DNA from: Dechloromonas sp. H13
GTDB taxonomy: Bacteria; Pseudomonadota; Gammaproteobacteria; Burkholderiales; Rhodocyclaceae
Assembly (NCBI RefSeq): GCF_009469615.1
Contig: NZ_SSXX01000004.1
Span: 1-64,000 of the forward strand
Direction: 5' to 3'
DNA length: 64,000 bases
Part shown: positions 1-10,216 of the stretch, piece by piece
How the letters are laid out: each line of letters opens with the position of its first letter
Position numbering within the stretch: position 1 is the stretch's first letter
Program-made: the position numbers and the translations under genes
Notes under the pieces: model-generated
What the model was told of the DNA's origin: nothing
Seen by the model: only the letters and a program-made list of their open reading frames with translations
The model's database searches: none

Positions 1-132
1 ATCGACCGTGCCCACCATCTGCCGCTATGGCTGCATCACTACAACTGGCACAGACCTCATGCCAGCCTTCAATATCAGCCGCCTATCTCCCGCATCACCT
101 CACTGAACAACCTGGTGGGTTTACACAGCTAG
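1..132 (+). mobile_element. C-terminal end of an IS481-family-like transposase (cut by window edge)
   Basis: Reading frame 1 is open from the first base to a TAG at 130-132 and encodes 43 residues. They include HHYNWHRPHASLQYQPPISR, the YNWHRPHxxLxxxPP tail typical of the DDE integrases of IS481-type (and related IS3-type) elements. The N-terminal and catalytic parts lie outside the window, so intactness cannot be judged. The stop is only 6 bases from the stop codon of the convergent ampG, so the right inverted repeat of the element should lie in about 100-140, next to or inside the ampG 3' end. Family assignment rests on the tail motif alone. Confidence 0.75.
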
Positions 133-138
133 CAGTCG

Positions 139-1401
139 TCAGGCTTGACCGGTTTCCCGCTGCACGTGCCACGGGGCAACTTTCAGCAGCAGCACCATGC
201 CCGGCACGGCCAGTGCCGCGCACAGCCAGAAGAAGCTGTACCAGCCTAGCGTTTCCACCAGCCAGCCGGCCGAGGCATTGATGAAGGTGCGCGGCACCGC
301 AGCCAGGCTGGTGAATAGCGCCATCTGCGTCGCCGTGTAGGCCGGGTGCGTCGAGCGCGCGATGAAGGCGACGAAGGCCGCCGTGCCCAGGCCGACGCCG
401 AGCGCTTCGAGGCCGATGACGAAAGCCAGCGCGACCCGCTCGGCAGCGCCGATGCTGGCGAATTGGCCCTGCGCCGCCAGCCAGGCGAAACCGAAGATCG
501 ATACCAACTGCACGACGCCGAACAACCACAGCGCGCGGTTGATGCCCAGCCGAACCATCCACAGCCCGCCGAGCAGGGCGCCGATCACCGCCGGCCACAG
601 CCCGGCATGCTTGGCGATCAGGCCGATGTCGGTCTTGGTGAAGCCCATGTCGAGATAGAACGGGGTGGCCAGCGCCGTGCACAGGCTGTCACCCAGCTTG
701 TAGAGGAAGATGAAGGCGAGCACCAGGGCGGCGCCCTGCCAGCCCTGGCGGCCGACGAATTCGTGGAACGGCTCGGTGACCGCCTGGCGCAGGGTCTTGG
801 GGACGCCCTTGACCACCGGCTCGCTGACCAGCCAGGCCATGGCCATGCCGGGCAGCATGAAGGCACCGGTGATCCAGAACACCTCGTTCCACGGCAGGCG
901 GTCGGCGAGAATCAGCGACAGCGAGCCGGGAATCAGGCCGGCGATGCGGTAGGCGTTCACATGGACGGCGTTGCCGAGACCGAGTTCGTTGTCGCTCAGG
1001 ATCTCGCGCCGGAAGGCGTCGACCGCGATGTCCTGCGTGCCCGAGAGGAAGGCGAGCAGCGCGGCCAGCCACAGGATGGGCCAGATGTTCTCCTGCGGGC
1101 TCAGGCCGCCGAGCGAGCCGATCGCCAGCAGGAGTCCGACCTGCGTCAACAGCATCCAGCCGCGGCGGCGGCCGAAACCGGGCACGCTGAAGCGGTCGAG
1201 CAGCGGCGACCAGAGAAATTTCCAGGTATAGGGGAACTGGATCAGCGCGAAGAAGCCGATGGTCTTGAGGTCGACGCCTTCGCTCCTGAGCCAGGCCGGC
1301 AGCAGGTTGAGCAGCAGGTAGAGCGGCAGGCCGGAACTGAAACCGGTGAAGACGCAGATCAGCATCTTCCGCGTCAGCAGCGCCGCGAGCCAGGCCGGCA
1401 T
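139..1401 (-). CDS. ampG: AmpG-type muropeptide/MFS permease
   Basis: A 420-residue integral membrane protein with about 12 hydrophobic segments and the AmpG-like signatures FTGFSSGLPLYLLLNLLPAW near the N-terminus, FLSGTQDIAVDAFRRE around residue 120 and LGTAAFVAFIARST near residue 345. AmpG permeases import anhydro-muropeptides from the periplasm for peptidoglycan recycling. I chose the ATG at 1401 because it overlaps the metW stop (TGATG) and begins a typical [15 protein letters not shown]-terminus; the in-frame ORF could start further upstream, but inside metW. It is third in the metX-metW-ampG run and so probably shares the SAM-responsive leader. Its stop lies 6 bases from the end of an IS481-like transposase gene, so the extreme C-terminus could have been altered by that insertion. 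Confidence 0.85.
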   Translation of the reverse strand: MPAWLAALLTRKMLICVFTGFSSGLPLYLLLNLLPAWLRSEGVDLKTIGFFALIQFPYTWKFLWSPLLDRFSVPGFGRRRGWMLLTQVGLLLAIGSLGGLSPQENIWPILWLAALLAFLSGTQDIAVDAFRREILSDNELGLGNAVHVNAYRIAGLIPGSLSLILADRLPWNEVFWITGAFMLPGMAMAWLVSEPVVKGVPKTLRQAVTEPFHEFVGRQGWQGAALVLAFIFLYKLGDSLCTALATPFYLDMGFTKTDIGLIAKHAGLWPAVIGALLGGLWMVRLGINRALWLFGVVQLVSIFGFAWLAAQGQFASIGAAERVALAFVIGLEALGVGLGTAAFVAFIARSTHPAYTATQMALFTSLAAVPRTFINASAGWLVETLGWYSFFWLCAALAVPGMVLLLKVAPWHVQRETGQA

Positions 1402-2012
1402 CAGCGGGCGCGCGTCAGGCGGTAGACAGCCAGGCTGCCGAGGAAATTGACGTCGCGGTTTTCGGTGCGGTCGACCAGGTTGCCGTCCTCGTCGAGGACG
1501 TGCCGCTCGCGGACGATCAGCCCCATCTGCGCGCAGAGATCCTCGAAATCGAGCAGCGTGAAGAAGCGAACGTTGGGCGAGTCGTACCACTGGTACGGCA
1601 GGTCTTCGGAGACCGGCATGCGGCCGTCAAGGACCGAGCGCAGATTCTTCCAGTAGGCGAAGTTGGGGAAGGACACCACCGCCTCGCGGCCGACGCGCAG
1701 CATTTCGCGCAGGATGCCCTCGGTATGGCGCACGGTCTGCAGCGTGCGCGACAGGACGACGTGGTCGAAAGCCTGGTCGGCGAACTCGTCGAGGCCCTTT
1801 TCCAGGTTGCCCTGGATGACGTTGATGCCGTTCCTGATCGCGGCGAGGATGTTGGCGTCGTCGATCTCGACGCCCCAGCCCTGGACGCCGCGCGTCTCGA
1901 TCAGGTGCTTGAGCAGGGTGCCGTCGCCGCAACCGAGGTCGAGCACGCGGTGGCCCGGCTCGATCCAGCCGGCGATGAGGTCGAAGTCGGGGCGGCCCAG
2001 GGTGTGCGTCAT
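1401..2012 (-). CDS. metW: MetW, SAM-methyltransferase-fold partner of MetX
   Basis: A 203-residue class I methyltransferase-fold protein. The SAM-binding motif [12 protein letters not shown] is at residues 22-33, followed by [14 protein letters not shown] and [10 protein letters not shown]. MetW is almost always encoded directly after metX in beta- and gammaproteobacteria and is required with MetX for methionine synthesis, and that order holds here. Its ATG overlaps the metX stop by 4 bases (ATGA), which implies translational coupling. Its own stop overlaps the ampG start. Expression should follow the SAM-II riboswitch upstream of metX. Confidence 0.93.
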   Translation of the reverse strand: MTHTLGRPDFDLIAGWIEPGHRVLDLGCGDGTLLKHLIETRGVQGWGVEIDDANILAAIRNGINVIQGNLEKGLDEFADQAFDHVVLSRTLQTVRHTEGILREMLRVGREAVVSFPNFAYWKNLRSVLDGRMPVSEDLPYQWYDSPNVRFFTLLDFEDLCAQMGLIVRERHVLDEDGNLVDRTENRDVNFLGSLAVYRLTRAR

Positions 2013-3133
2013 GGCTTGATGTTCCGCAGGAAGGCGCCGACCACGCCGTGATAGTGCGCATCCTCCATCAGGAAGGAGTCGTGGCCGAAATTCAGGTTGA
2101 TGTCGGCATAGGAAACGTTGCGCCCGTTGGCCAGCAGCGCGGCGACGATTTCCTTGGAGCGGGCCGGCGAGAAGCGCCAGTCGGTGGCGAAGGAAACGAT
2201 CAGGAAGTTGGCCCGGGTGCGCGCCATGGTCGCCGTCAGGTTGCCATTGTCCTCGCGCGACGGATCGAAGTAGTCGAGCGCCTTGGTCATCAGCAGGTAG
2301 GTGTTGGCGTCGAAATAGCCGGCGAACTTGTCGCCTTGGTAGCGCAGGTAGGATTCGACCTCGAATTCGACGTCGAAATCGAAGGCGAACGAACTGTTGC
2401 GCAATTCGCGGCCGAATTTCTCGCCCATCTGGTCGTCGGACAGATAGGTGATGTGGCCGAGCATGCGCGCTAGGCGCAGGCCGCGTACCGGGCGAGTATT
2501 GTGTTCGTAGTAGTTGCCGCCATGGAAGTCGGGATCGGTCAGGATCGCCTGGCGGGCGACGTCGTTGAAGGCGATGTTCTGCGCCGACAGTTTGGGCGCG
2601 GCAGCGATGACGATGGCGTTGCGCACGCGCTGCGGGAAGGTGATGCTCCAGCGCAGCGCCTGCATGCCGCCCAGGCTGCCGCCCATGACTGCCGCCCAGC
2701 TGTCGATGCCGAGCCGGTCGGCGAGCCGGGCCTGGGCGTGGACCCAGTCGTTGACCGCGACAATCGGGAAATCGGCGCCCCACGGCTTGCCGGTCGCCGG
2801 GTTGAGCGTCGACGGGCCGGTCGACCCGTGGCAGCCGCCGAGGTTGTTCAGGCCGACGATGAAGAAGCGGTCGGTGTCGAGCGGCCGGCCGGGGCCGACG
2901 ATGTTGTCCCACCAGCCGATGTTGTCCGGCTGGTCGGCGTAGTGCCCGGCGACATGATGATGGCCGGACAGGGCGTGGCAGACGAGGATGGCGTTCGACT
3001 TGGCGGCATTGAGCGTGCCGTAGGTTTCATAGACCAGGTCGTAGGCCGGCAGCACGCCGCCGCTGCGCAGGTGCAGCGGTTGGTCGAAATGGGCGCGCTG
3101 CGATTCGACGACGCCGACGGATTGTCCTGACAT
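2009..3133 (-). CDS. metX: homoserine O-acetyl/succinyltransferase MetX
   Basis: A 374-residue alpha/beta-hydrolase-fold acyltransferase that acylates homoserine, the first committed step of methionine synthesis. The nucleophile elbow is [12 protein letters not shown] (about residues 147-158). Upstream are YETYGTLN and [14 protein letters not shown]; the Asp/His acid-base region lies in FATDWRFSP and NFGHDSFL near the C-terminus. Acetyl- versus succinyl-CoA use cannot be read from the sequence. The gene heads a metX-metW-ampG run. Its 5' leader carries a SAM-II-type riboswitch and an intrinsic terminator hairpin just before the start codon, so high SAM should stop transcription before the gene. 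Confidence 0.95.
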   Translation of the reverse strand: MSGQSVGVVESQRAHFDQPLHLRSGGVLPAYDLVYETYGTLNAAKSNAILVCHALSGHHHVAGHYADQPDNIGWWDNIVGPGRPLDTDRFFIVGLNNLGGCHGSTGPSTLNPATGKPWGADFPIVAVNDWVHAQARLADRLGIDSWAAVMGGSLGGMQALRWSITFPQRVRNAIVIAAAPKLSAQNIAFNDVARQAILTDPDFHGGNYYEHNTRPVRGLRLARMLGHITYLSDDQMGEKFGRELRNSSFAFDFDVEFEVESYLRYQGDKFAGYFDANTYLLMTKALDYFDPSREDNGNLTATMARTRANFLIVSFATDWRFSPARSKEIVAALLANGRNVSYADINLNFGHDSFLMEDAHYHGVVGAFLRNIKP

Positions 3134-3146
3134 GGTGTTCCTGAAA

Positions 3147-3182
3147 ACAAAAAACCCAGTTGGCCGAAAAACGCGAACTGGG
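3147..3182 (-). terminator. intrinsic terminator in the metX leader (riboswitch expression platform)
   Basis: On the minus strand CCCAGTT (3182-3176) pairs with AACTGGG (3161-3155) and is followed directly by TTTTTTG. The hairpin lies between the SAM-II aptamer and the metX ATG at 3133, where an attenuator is expected. The antiterminator pairing was not worked out. Confidence 0.75.
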
Positions 3183-3186
3183 TGGT

Positions 3187-3241
3187 TCCCGTTTTAGCAG
3201 TATTTGTGGCGCGCCCGCAATCAGAGCTCAAATCGGCGCGG
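3187..3241 (-). promoter_or_regulatory. SAM-II-type riboswitch upstream of metX
   Basis: The minus-strand RNA has a P1 stem of CGCGCC (3240-3235) with GGCGCG (3215-3210), the loop start GATTTGAGC, a UUGCGG segment, and the conserved 3' block CAAAUACUGCUAAAACGGG. This matches the known SAM-II (metA/metX-type) pattern of GAUUUA, UUGCA, then GCUAAAA after the P1 stem. SAM-II aptamers bind S-adenosylmethionine through a pseudoknot and repress methionine genes, which fits the position before metX. A consensus-like promoter begins about 20 bases upstream and a terminator hairpin follows. Confidence 0.85.
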
Positions 3242-3263
3242 CTGGCGGACCAGCTTGCCAACG

Positions 3264-3292
3264 ACGATACCGAGCGGGCTGTGAAAAGTCAA
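3264..3292 (-). promoter_or_regulatory. sigma70-like promoter for metX-metW-ampG
   Basis: On the minus strand TTGACT (3292-3287), a 17-base spacer and TATCGT (3269-3264). Transcription would start near 3257, shortly before the SAM-II aptamer. Confidence 0.65.
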
Positions 3293-3299
3293 TCCGCGC

Positions 3300-3902
3300 T
3301 CAGCGCCGGGCTGGCGCGGCCGGGTGGGCGGCGAGCACTTCCCGCAGTTGCGCGGCGATGTCGTCTACCGGCGTGGCAAAGGCGAATTTCTTGATGAAGG
3401 CGCCGTCCGGGCCGAGCAAAATCATGCCCGCCGAGTGGTCGACCGCGTAGTTCTCGGCGCCCGGTTCGCGCACCTTGGCGTAGCGGATCTTGAAATTGTC
3501 GGCAGCGCGGCGGACCAGGGCCGGCGAGCCGGTCAGGCCGAGGATGCGCGGATCGAAGAACTCGGTGTAGGTCTGCAGCACCTTGCCGCTGTCACGTTCC
3601 GGATCGACGGTGATGAAGATCGGCTGCAGGCGTTCGGCCTGGTCGCCGAGCTGCTTGAGGAGGGCGGCCATTTCGACCAGCGTCGTCGGGCAGACGTCCG
3701 GGCAGTAGGTGTAGCCGAAGGCGATCAGCTGGAAGCGGCCGCGGAAATCCTCGTTGGTCACCGAGCGCCCGCGCGGGTCCTGCAGCAGGTAGCGCGGGTT
3801 GATGCCGACGCTCTCTTCCTCCAGCGGCGAATGCGCGGGCTGGGCGACGGCGGCGCCGGCAAGCAGCGCCGCCGCCAGCAGGGCGAGCCCGGTGCGGCGC
3901 AT
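3300..3902 (-). CDS. SCO1/SenC family copper chaperone
   Basis: A 200-residue protein with an N-terminal signal/anchor (RRTGLALLAAALLAGAAVAQ) and a thioredoxin-like SCO domain. The copper-binding motif is YTYCPDVCPTTL (CxxxC, about residues 65-76), with FITVDPERD following and the third ligand His in NYAVDHSAGMILLGPDG near residue 156. SCO proteins deliver copper to, or reduce cysteines of, the CuA site of cytochrome c oxidase in the periplasm. Its ATG overlaps the stop of the upstream small secreted gene (TGATG). No cytochrome oxidase genes are nearby, so the exact client is not shown. Confidence 0.9.
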   Translation of the reverse strand: MRRTGLALLAAALLAGAAVAQPAHSPLEEESVGINPRYLLQDPRGRSVTNEDFRGRFQLIAFGYTYCPDVCPTTLVEMAALLKQLGDQAERLQPIFITVDPERDSGKVLQTYTEFFDPRILGLTGSPALVRRAADNFKIRYAKVREPGAENYAVDHSAGMILLGPDGAFIKKFAFATPVDDIAAQLREVLAAHPAAPARR

Positions 3903-4237
3903 CAGCGGCCCGTCGCGAAGGCCGATTGCAGGCCCTTCTCGGCGGCGTCGACGAGGCTGGCGAGGGTCGCCGCGTCGGGGCAGGGGGCGCCCTTGCCCTG
4001 TTCGAGGTAGGCGGCGTTGGTCGCATTTTCGAAGATTTCGCCGTTGGCGCGGGTTTTCGGGGCGGTGGTCACCAGCGCGTTGCGGGCGCGGCTGGCGATC
4101 GCCGGCTGCTGGCAGGCGAGGGCGATGCCGTTGACCTTGCCGAGCGCCTCGATGGCGGTGGTGCCGGCGTCGCCGGCGAAGCTTGCCGGGCTGGCCAGGG
4201 TCAGGGCGGCGGCGAGGGCGGAAAGGGCGAATTTCAT
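3902..4237 (-). CDS. small secreted protein of unknown function, coupled to the SCO1 gene
   Basis: A 111-residue protein with a signal peptide (MKFALSALAAALTLASPASFAGD) and a mature part of about 90 residues. The mature part has two cysteines (ALACQQP and APCPDAATL) that could form a disulfide. I do not recognise a named family. The start at 4237 is chosen because the signal peptide begins there and an AGGAG stands in front; an earlier in-frame codon at 4261 would only add a polar extension. The stop overlaps the start of the SCO1-like gene (TGATG), so the two are probably co-translated. A role in copper handling or oxidase assembly is an inference from that coupling. Confidence 0.65.
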   Translation of the reverse strand: MKFALSALAAALTLASPASFAGDAGTTAIEALGKVNGIALACQQPAIASRARNALVTTAPKTRANGEIFENATNAAYLEQGKGAPCPDAATLASLVDAAEKGLQSAFATGR

Positions 4238-4294
4238 GGGCAGTCTCCTGTCGTCAAGCAAACGATTATAGCCAGCCGGCCGGCGCCGGCTTTC

Positions 4295-5089
4295 TCATAG
4301 ATCAAATAGGTCGAGCAGCAGCGGCAGGCCCTCGCTGATCGCCACCGGCCCCGGCGTCAGGATGATGGCCGACTTGATCTCGTGCAGCCGGCCGTTGACC
4401 ACGGCGGGTACGGTCGACCAGCCGGGGCGGGCGGCAACCCGCTCGGGGCGGAAATGCTTGCCGCACCACGAGCCGATGATGATGTCGGGCGCGCGTTCGA
4501 CGACTTCCAGCGGGTCGGCGAGGATGCGGTCGCGCGCTAGCGGCGAGGCGGCGCGGTCGGCGAAGATGTTCTCGCCGCCGGCGATCTCGATCAGCTCCGA
4601 GACCCAGCGCACGGCGGTGATGTTGGGTTCGTCCCATTCCTCGAAATAGACGCGCGGCCGCCGGCCGCTGCGGGCAATGCGTGCGGCGGCGATGGCGCGG
4701 GCATCGGCGATCTGCCCTTCCAGTTCGGCGACCATCTGCATGGCCTTCGCTTCGGCGCCGACCAGGCGGCCGATGGTTTCGACCATGCCCAGCGTGTCGT
4801 CGATGCTGCGCTGGTTGAAGGCGTAGACCGGCACGCCGGCCTTGATCAGGTCGCGCGCGATGTCGGCCTGGAGGTCGGAGAAGGTCAGCACCAGATCGGG
4901 CTGCACCGCGAGAATCTTGTCGATGTCGCCGCTGGTGAAGGCGTAAACCTTGGGCTTTTCCTTGCGCGCTTCGGGCGGGCGCACGGTGTAACCGGTGATG
5001 CCGGCGATGCGGTCCTGCTCGCCGATGGCGTAGAGGACTTCGACGGTTTCGGTGGTCAGGCAGACGATGCGTTGCGGCAGGCGGCTCAT
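4295..5089 (-). CDS. BtuF-like cobalamin-binding protein without a signal peptide
   Basis: A 264-residue protein with the fold pattern of helical-backbone periplasmic binding proteins: RIVCLTTETVEVLYAIGEQDRIAGITGYTV at the N-terminus, PDLVLTFSDLQADIARDLIKAGVPV, and ELIEIAGGENIFAD. It resembles BtuF/FecB-type binding proteins, but the first residues (MSRLPQRIVCL) leave no room for an export signal. Starting at 5125 would add 12 polar residues (MSHAAADPQNRK) and still give no signal. It follows btuF by 4 bases in the bluB-cobD-btuF run, so a corrinoid ligand is likely. Whether it is cytoplasmic, or a precursor missing its signal, cannot be settled here. Confidence 0.75.
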   Translation of the reverse strand: MSRLPQRIVCLTTETVEVLYAIGEQDRIAGITGYTVRPPEARKEKPKVYAFTSGDIDKILAVQPDLVLTFSDLQADIARDLIKAGVPVYAFNQRSIDDTLGMVETIGRLVGAEAKAMQMVAELEGQIADARAIAAARIARSGRRPRVYFEEWDEPNITAVRWVSELIEIAGGENIFADRAASPLARDRILADPLEVVERAPDIIIGSWCGKHFRPERVAARPGWSTVPAVVNGRLHEIKSAIILTPGPVAISEGLPLLLDLFDL

Positions 5090-5093
5090 TTTT

Positions 5094-5995
5094 CTATTTT
5101 GCGGGTCGGCGGCTGCGTGCGACATCGAGGTCGGCGCAAAGTTTCTCGGCGCCGTCGAGGATGCGCGGCGTGTGGCGCTGCATGAGGTCGGGGTGGATAT
5201 GGAACAGGTTGCCGCGCTTGACGGCAGTCATCCGCGTCCATTTGTTCCAGTCGTTCAGCCATTCCGGACGCGCGTCGCCCATGCCGGTGGCAACGATGGC
5301 TTCGGGGTCGGTGGCGAGCACGGCCTCGACGCTGACCGTCGGCGCCATCTGCGCCAGATGGCCGAAGACGTTTTCGCCGCCGCACAATTCGATGGCGCTG
5401 GTGATGATCTGCGGGCCGCCGACGGTCATCAGCGGCGTTACCCAGATCTGGTAGAAAACGCGGATTTTCGGCTTGCCGGCATTGCTCCGGCGCAGGGTTT
5501 CAAGGCGCTGGCGGAACTGTGCCGCGGCGGCATTGGCCGTGGCTTCGGTGCCGGCCAGCCGGCCAAGTTGTTCGAGCTGGCCGGCGACGTCTTCCATGCG
5601 ATTCGGCTGCGTGACATAAACGGTCAGGCCAAGTGCCTTGAGCTTGTCCACCTGCGCCGCCGGGTTGCCGGTTTCCCAGGCGATGATCAGGTCGGGCTTG
5701 AGCGCGCTGATCGCTTCGAGGTCGAAACGGTCATAGCTGCCGACGCGCGGGATTTTTTTGGCGGCGGGCGGAAAGTCGCTGTAGTCGACAGTGCCGATCA
5801 GCCGGTCGCCGGCCCCGGCGGCGTAGAGCAGTTCGGTGGCGTGCGGGGCGAGGGTGATGATGCGTTTGGCCGGCGCCTTGAGGCGAATTTCACGGCCGCT
5901 GTCGTCCTTGAAGACGAGTTCGGCGTGCGCGGCGGGGAGCAGGGCGACGGTTGCGGTCAACGCCAAAATACGGGCGATTTTCAGGTGGCGGTGGT

Positions 5996-5999
<4 letters not shown>
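5094..5999 (-). CDS. btuF: vitamin B12 ABC transporter substrate-binding protein BtuF
   Basis: A 301-residue protein with a signal peptide (LKIARILALTATVALLPAAHA) and a BtuF/FecB-type binding domain: RIITLAPHATELLYAAGAGDRLIG (about residues 47-70), SDFPPAAKKIPRVGSYDRFDLEAISALKPDLIIAW, and ELCGGENVFG. BtuF captures corrinoids in the periplasm for BtuCD. No btuC or btuD is present in the window, so the permease and ATPase must be elsewhere. The ATG overlaps the upstream cobD-like stop by 4 bases, and a second BtuF-like gene follows by 4 bases. Confidence 0.88.
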
Positions 6000-7704
<1,705 letters not shown>

Positions 7705-7803
7705 TCACGCCTTGGGCGCGAGGCCGGGCGCCGCCGATGCTAAGCGACCCGGCAGGTGGAGGCAAGTGCGATAATCCGCTCCCCTTCTGGTTCGGGTAAA
7801 CCC

Positions 7804-9270
7804 ATGTCCTGCCGCTCGCTGATGGTTCAAGGCACTACATCGGATGCCGGAAAAACGACGCTGGTCGCCGCGCTGTGCCGCATTCTCAAGCGCCGTGGCG
7901 TCAAGGTCGCGCCGTTCAAGCCGCAGAACATGGCGCTCAATTCGGCGGTGACCGTCGACGGCGGCGAGATCGGCCGCGCGCAGGCCCTGCAGGCCTTGGC
8001 CGCCGGGCTGGCGCCGCACTCCGATTTCAACCCGGTGCTGCTCAAGCCGACGACCGACAAGACGGCGCAGATCATCATCCACGGCCGGGTCGCGATGAAT
8101 CTCGATGCCCGCGACTACCACGCCTACAAGCCCCGGGCGATGGGCGCGGTGCTGGCCTCCTGGGGGCGGTTGACCGCAGCCTACGATTGCGTGCTGGTCG
8201 AAGGCGCCGGTTCGCCGGCCGAGATCAACCTGCGCGACCGCGACATCGCCAACATGGGCTTCGCCGAGGCGGTCGACTGCCCGGTGATCCTGATCGCCGA
8301 CATCGACCGCGGCGGTGTTTTTGCCCATCTGATCGGCACGCTCGATCTGCTGTCGCTGTCCGAGCAGGCGCGGGTCAAGGGCTTCGTCATCAACCGCTTT
8401 CGTGGCGACATCAGCCTGCTCGAACCCGGCCTGCTCTGGCTGGAAGAGCGCACCGGCAAGCCGGTGCTCGGCGTCCTGCCCTACCTGCACGGCCTGATGC
8501 TCGACGCCGAGGACGCGATTGCACCTGTTGCGGTCGACCCCGAAAAACAGGCGAAAATCAAAATCGTCGCGCCGGTGGTGCCGCGCATCTCCAACCACAA
8601 CGACCTCGACCCCCTGCGCCTGCACCCCGAGGTCGACTTCCGCTGGGTCGCGCCCGGCGCGGCCATGCCGGCGGCCGACCTGATCGTCCTGCCCGGCTCC
8701 AAGGCCGTGCGCGCCGACCTCGACTGGCTGCGCGCGCAAGGCTGGGAAGCGGCGATCAAAAAGCACCTGCGCTACGGCGGCAAACTCATCGGCCTGTGCG
8801 GCGGCTACCAGATGCTCGGCCGCCACATCCACGACCCGCTCGGCCTCGAAGGCGCGCCCGGCAGCACGCCGGGCCTCGGCCTGCTGGATGCCGACACCAC
8901 GCTCGCCGCCGAAAAACAATTGCGCAATGTGAGTGGTCACTTGGCGCTACCGGGCCAGCCGGCCATGACCGGCTACGAAATCCACCTCGGCGTCACCCAA
9001 GGCCGCGCACTGGGCCATCCCGCCGTCCACCTCGCCGACGCCCGCCCCGACGGCGCCATCTCGCCCGACGGGCAGATTCTCGCCACCTACTGCCACGGCC
9101 TTTTCGACCATCCCGAGACGTTGACCGCGCTGCTCGCCTGGGCCGGACTCAAAGCTAGCACCGCAGTCGACTACCCCGCCCGCCGCGAAGCCGATCTGGA
9201 TCGCTTGGCCGATGCAGTTGAAGCGGCGCTGGATTGGGGAAGGTTGGCGGGGGTGTTGCCGGAGGCGTGA
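7804..9270 (+). CDS. cobQ: cobyric acid synthase CobQ
   Basis: A 488-residue two-domain amidotransferase that amidates four side chains of adenosylcobyrinic diamide. The N-terminal P-loop-like synthetase domain starts [20 protein letters not shown] and contains [13 protein letters not shown] and [17 protein letters not shown]. The C-terminal glutamine amidotransferase domain has the Cys nucleophile in [12 protein letters not shown] (about residues 329-340) and the catalytic His in YCHGLFDHP (about residue 436). ATG at 7804 is chosen because family members begin near the P-loop; the ORF could extend 16 codons upstream without homology. It is divergent from bluB. A GATAAT at 7770-7775 is a possible -10. 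Confidence 0.94.
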   Translation: MSCRSLMVQGTTSDAGKTTLVAALCRILKRRGVKVAPFKPQNMALNSAVTVDGGEIGRAQALQALAAGLAPHSDFNPVLLKPTTDKTAQIIIHGRVAMNLDARDYHAYKPRAMGAVLASWGRLTAAYDCVLVEGAGSPAEINLRDRDIANMGFAEAVDCPVILIADIDRGGVFAHLIGTLDLLSLSEQARVKGFVINRFRGDISLLEPGLLWLEERTGKPVLGVLPYLHGLMLDAEDAIAPVAVDPEKQAKIKIVAPVVPRISNHNDLDPLRLHPEVDFRWVAPGAAMPAADLIVLPGSKAVRADLDWLRAQGWEAAIKKHLRYGGKLIGLCGGYQMLGRHIHDPLGLEGAPGSTPGLGLLDADTTLAAEKQLRNVSGHLALPGQPAMTGYEIHLGVTQGRALGHPAVHLADARPDGAISPDGQILATYCHGLFDHPETLTALLAWAGLKASTAVDYPARREADLDRLADAVEAALDWGRLAGVLPEA

Positions 9271-9486
9271 GGGTGTTGTGGGGTAGGGGAATGGGGTAAT
9301 CGGCCAGCAACGGTCGTAAATTAACATGGCCCGAAGCGGACAACCGACTGCAGTATAGGTATGCTGTTGGGGTTTAGTAACCCGGCGCTCGCGAATCTAA
9401 GAGCCTGGCTCCTTTGATCGTGCAGCTTATTAGACAGGTCGCTAGATTAGGCGACAATTCTGTCGTTTATTTCTAGTTTGCCATTT
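9271..9486. other. intergenic region before the HNH gene, atypical base composition
   Basis: This 216-base stretch is visibly more AT-rich than its surroundings and begins the segment that interrupts the cobamide genes. It holds a short inverted repeat CGACA-ATTC-TGTCG (9452-9465) just upstream of the nuclease start, which could be an operator or small hairpin, and GAGCCTGGCTC, another small hairpin, about 9400-9411. No gene or convincing promoter was seen. Confidence 0.5.
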
Positions 9487-10164
9487 ATGAAATCGCGCTT
9501 TGAGCTAGAGCCGCATTATCGCAACATCTCGGACGCCGAATTCATCGCGGACCTTCAGCGCGTCGCCAAAGAGATCGGCGCGGGCTCCGTCACAATCGAT
9601 CAATACAACGAGCGCGGACAATTCCATGCGTCTACGCTGGCGCGTCGCTTCGGTTCATGGTTCAAAGCATCAGAGGCTGCTGGGCTGGCCAAATCTCGCA
9701 AGCTCAACATTCCGAATGAGGAGCTCTTCGCCAATCTCGCGGATGTTTGGGCTACTCTTGGGCGGCAACCAAAATACAGTGACCTGACATCGCAGGTGTC
9801 GAATTTCTCGTCTGGTACTTACGAGAAGCGTTTTGGTGGTTGGAGAAAAGCCCTTGAGGCGTTTGTGGCTTGGGCGAACGAAGGTACATTCGTTACAGCA
9901 GTGCCAGAACCAGGCGAGCAATCCGGAAAGCACAAGACATCTCGCAACATCAACTATCGTTTACGTTTTCTCGTCATGCGCCGAGACAACTTTCGTTGCA
10001 GGATAACCGGGCGCTCTCCAGCAACTGATCCGAGTGTCATCCTTGAGGTTGACCACATCGTTCCGTGGAACAAAGGCGGCGAAACAGTGTTTGAGAATCT
10101 TCAAACGCTTGCTAAGGAAATTAACATTGGCAAAAGCGATCTGGACATGCAAGGCAATGGCTAA
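9487..10164 (+). CDS. HNH nuclease with homing-endonuclease-associated repeats
   Basis: A 225-residue protein. The N-terminal half contains two similar helical units of the homing-nuclease-associated repeat type: SDAEFIADLQRVAKEIGAG with STLARRFGSWFKASEAAG, then NEELFANLADVWATLGRQP with GTYEKRFGGWRKALEAF. The C-terminal HNH domain reads FLVMRRDNFRCRITGRSPA, then LEVDHIVPWNKGGETVFENLQTL. The catalytic DH is kept, but the usual zinc cysteines appear lost (CRIT for CxxC, LAKEIN for LCxxCN). Base and codon use differ from the neighbours and the gene sits between cobQ and cobU, so it was probably acquired by transfer. ATG at 9487 is preferred over an upstream TTG; no ribosome site is evident. Confidence 0.8.
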   Translation: MKSRFELEPHYRNISDAEFIADLQRVAKEIGAGSVTIDQYNERGQFHASTLARRFGSWFKASEAAGLAKSRKLNIPNEELFANLADVWATLGRQPKYSDLTSQVSNFSSGTYEKRFGGWRKALEAFVAWANEGTFVTAVPEPGEQSGKHKTSRNINYRLRFLVMRRDNFRCRITGRSPATDPSVILEVDHIVPWNKGGETVFENLQTLAKEINIGKSDLDMQGNG

Positions 10165-10175
10165 CGATTAATGTT

Positions 10176-10197
10176 AGATCGTGCGCAGCCACGATCT
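10176..10197. repeat. 8-bp-stem hairpin downstream of the HNH gene
   Basis: AGATCGTG (10176-10183) and CACGATCT (10190-10197) form a perfect 8-base inverted repeat with a 6-base loop, 12 bases after the nuclease stop. There is no T-run, so it is not a standard terminator; it may mark the border of the acquired segment. Confidence 0.5.
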
Positions 10198-10216
10198 GAG
10201 CCGGTTGGTTTTCAGA

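Noticed and set aside
1401-2912. Upstream extension of the metW frame (503 codons) through metX
   Set aside because: The first 300 codons are antisense-frame noise over metX; MetW homology begins at 2012, where the ATG overlaps the metX stop.
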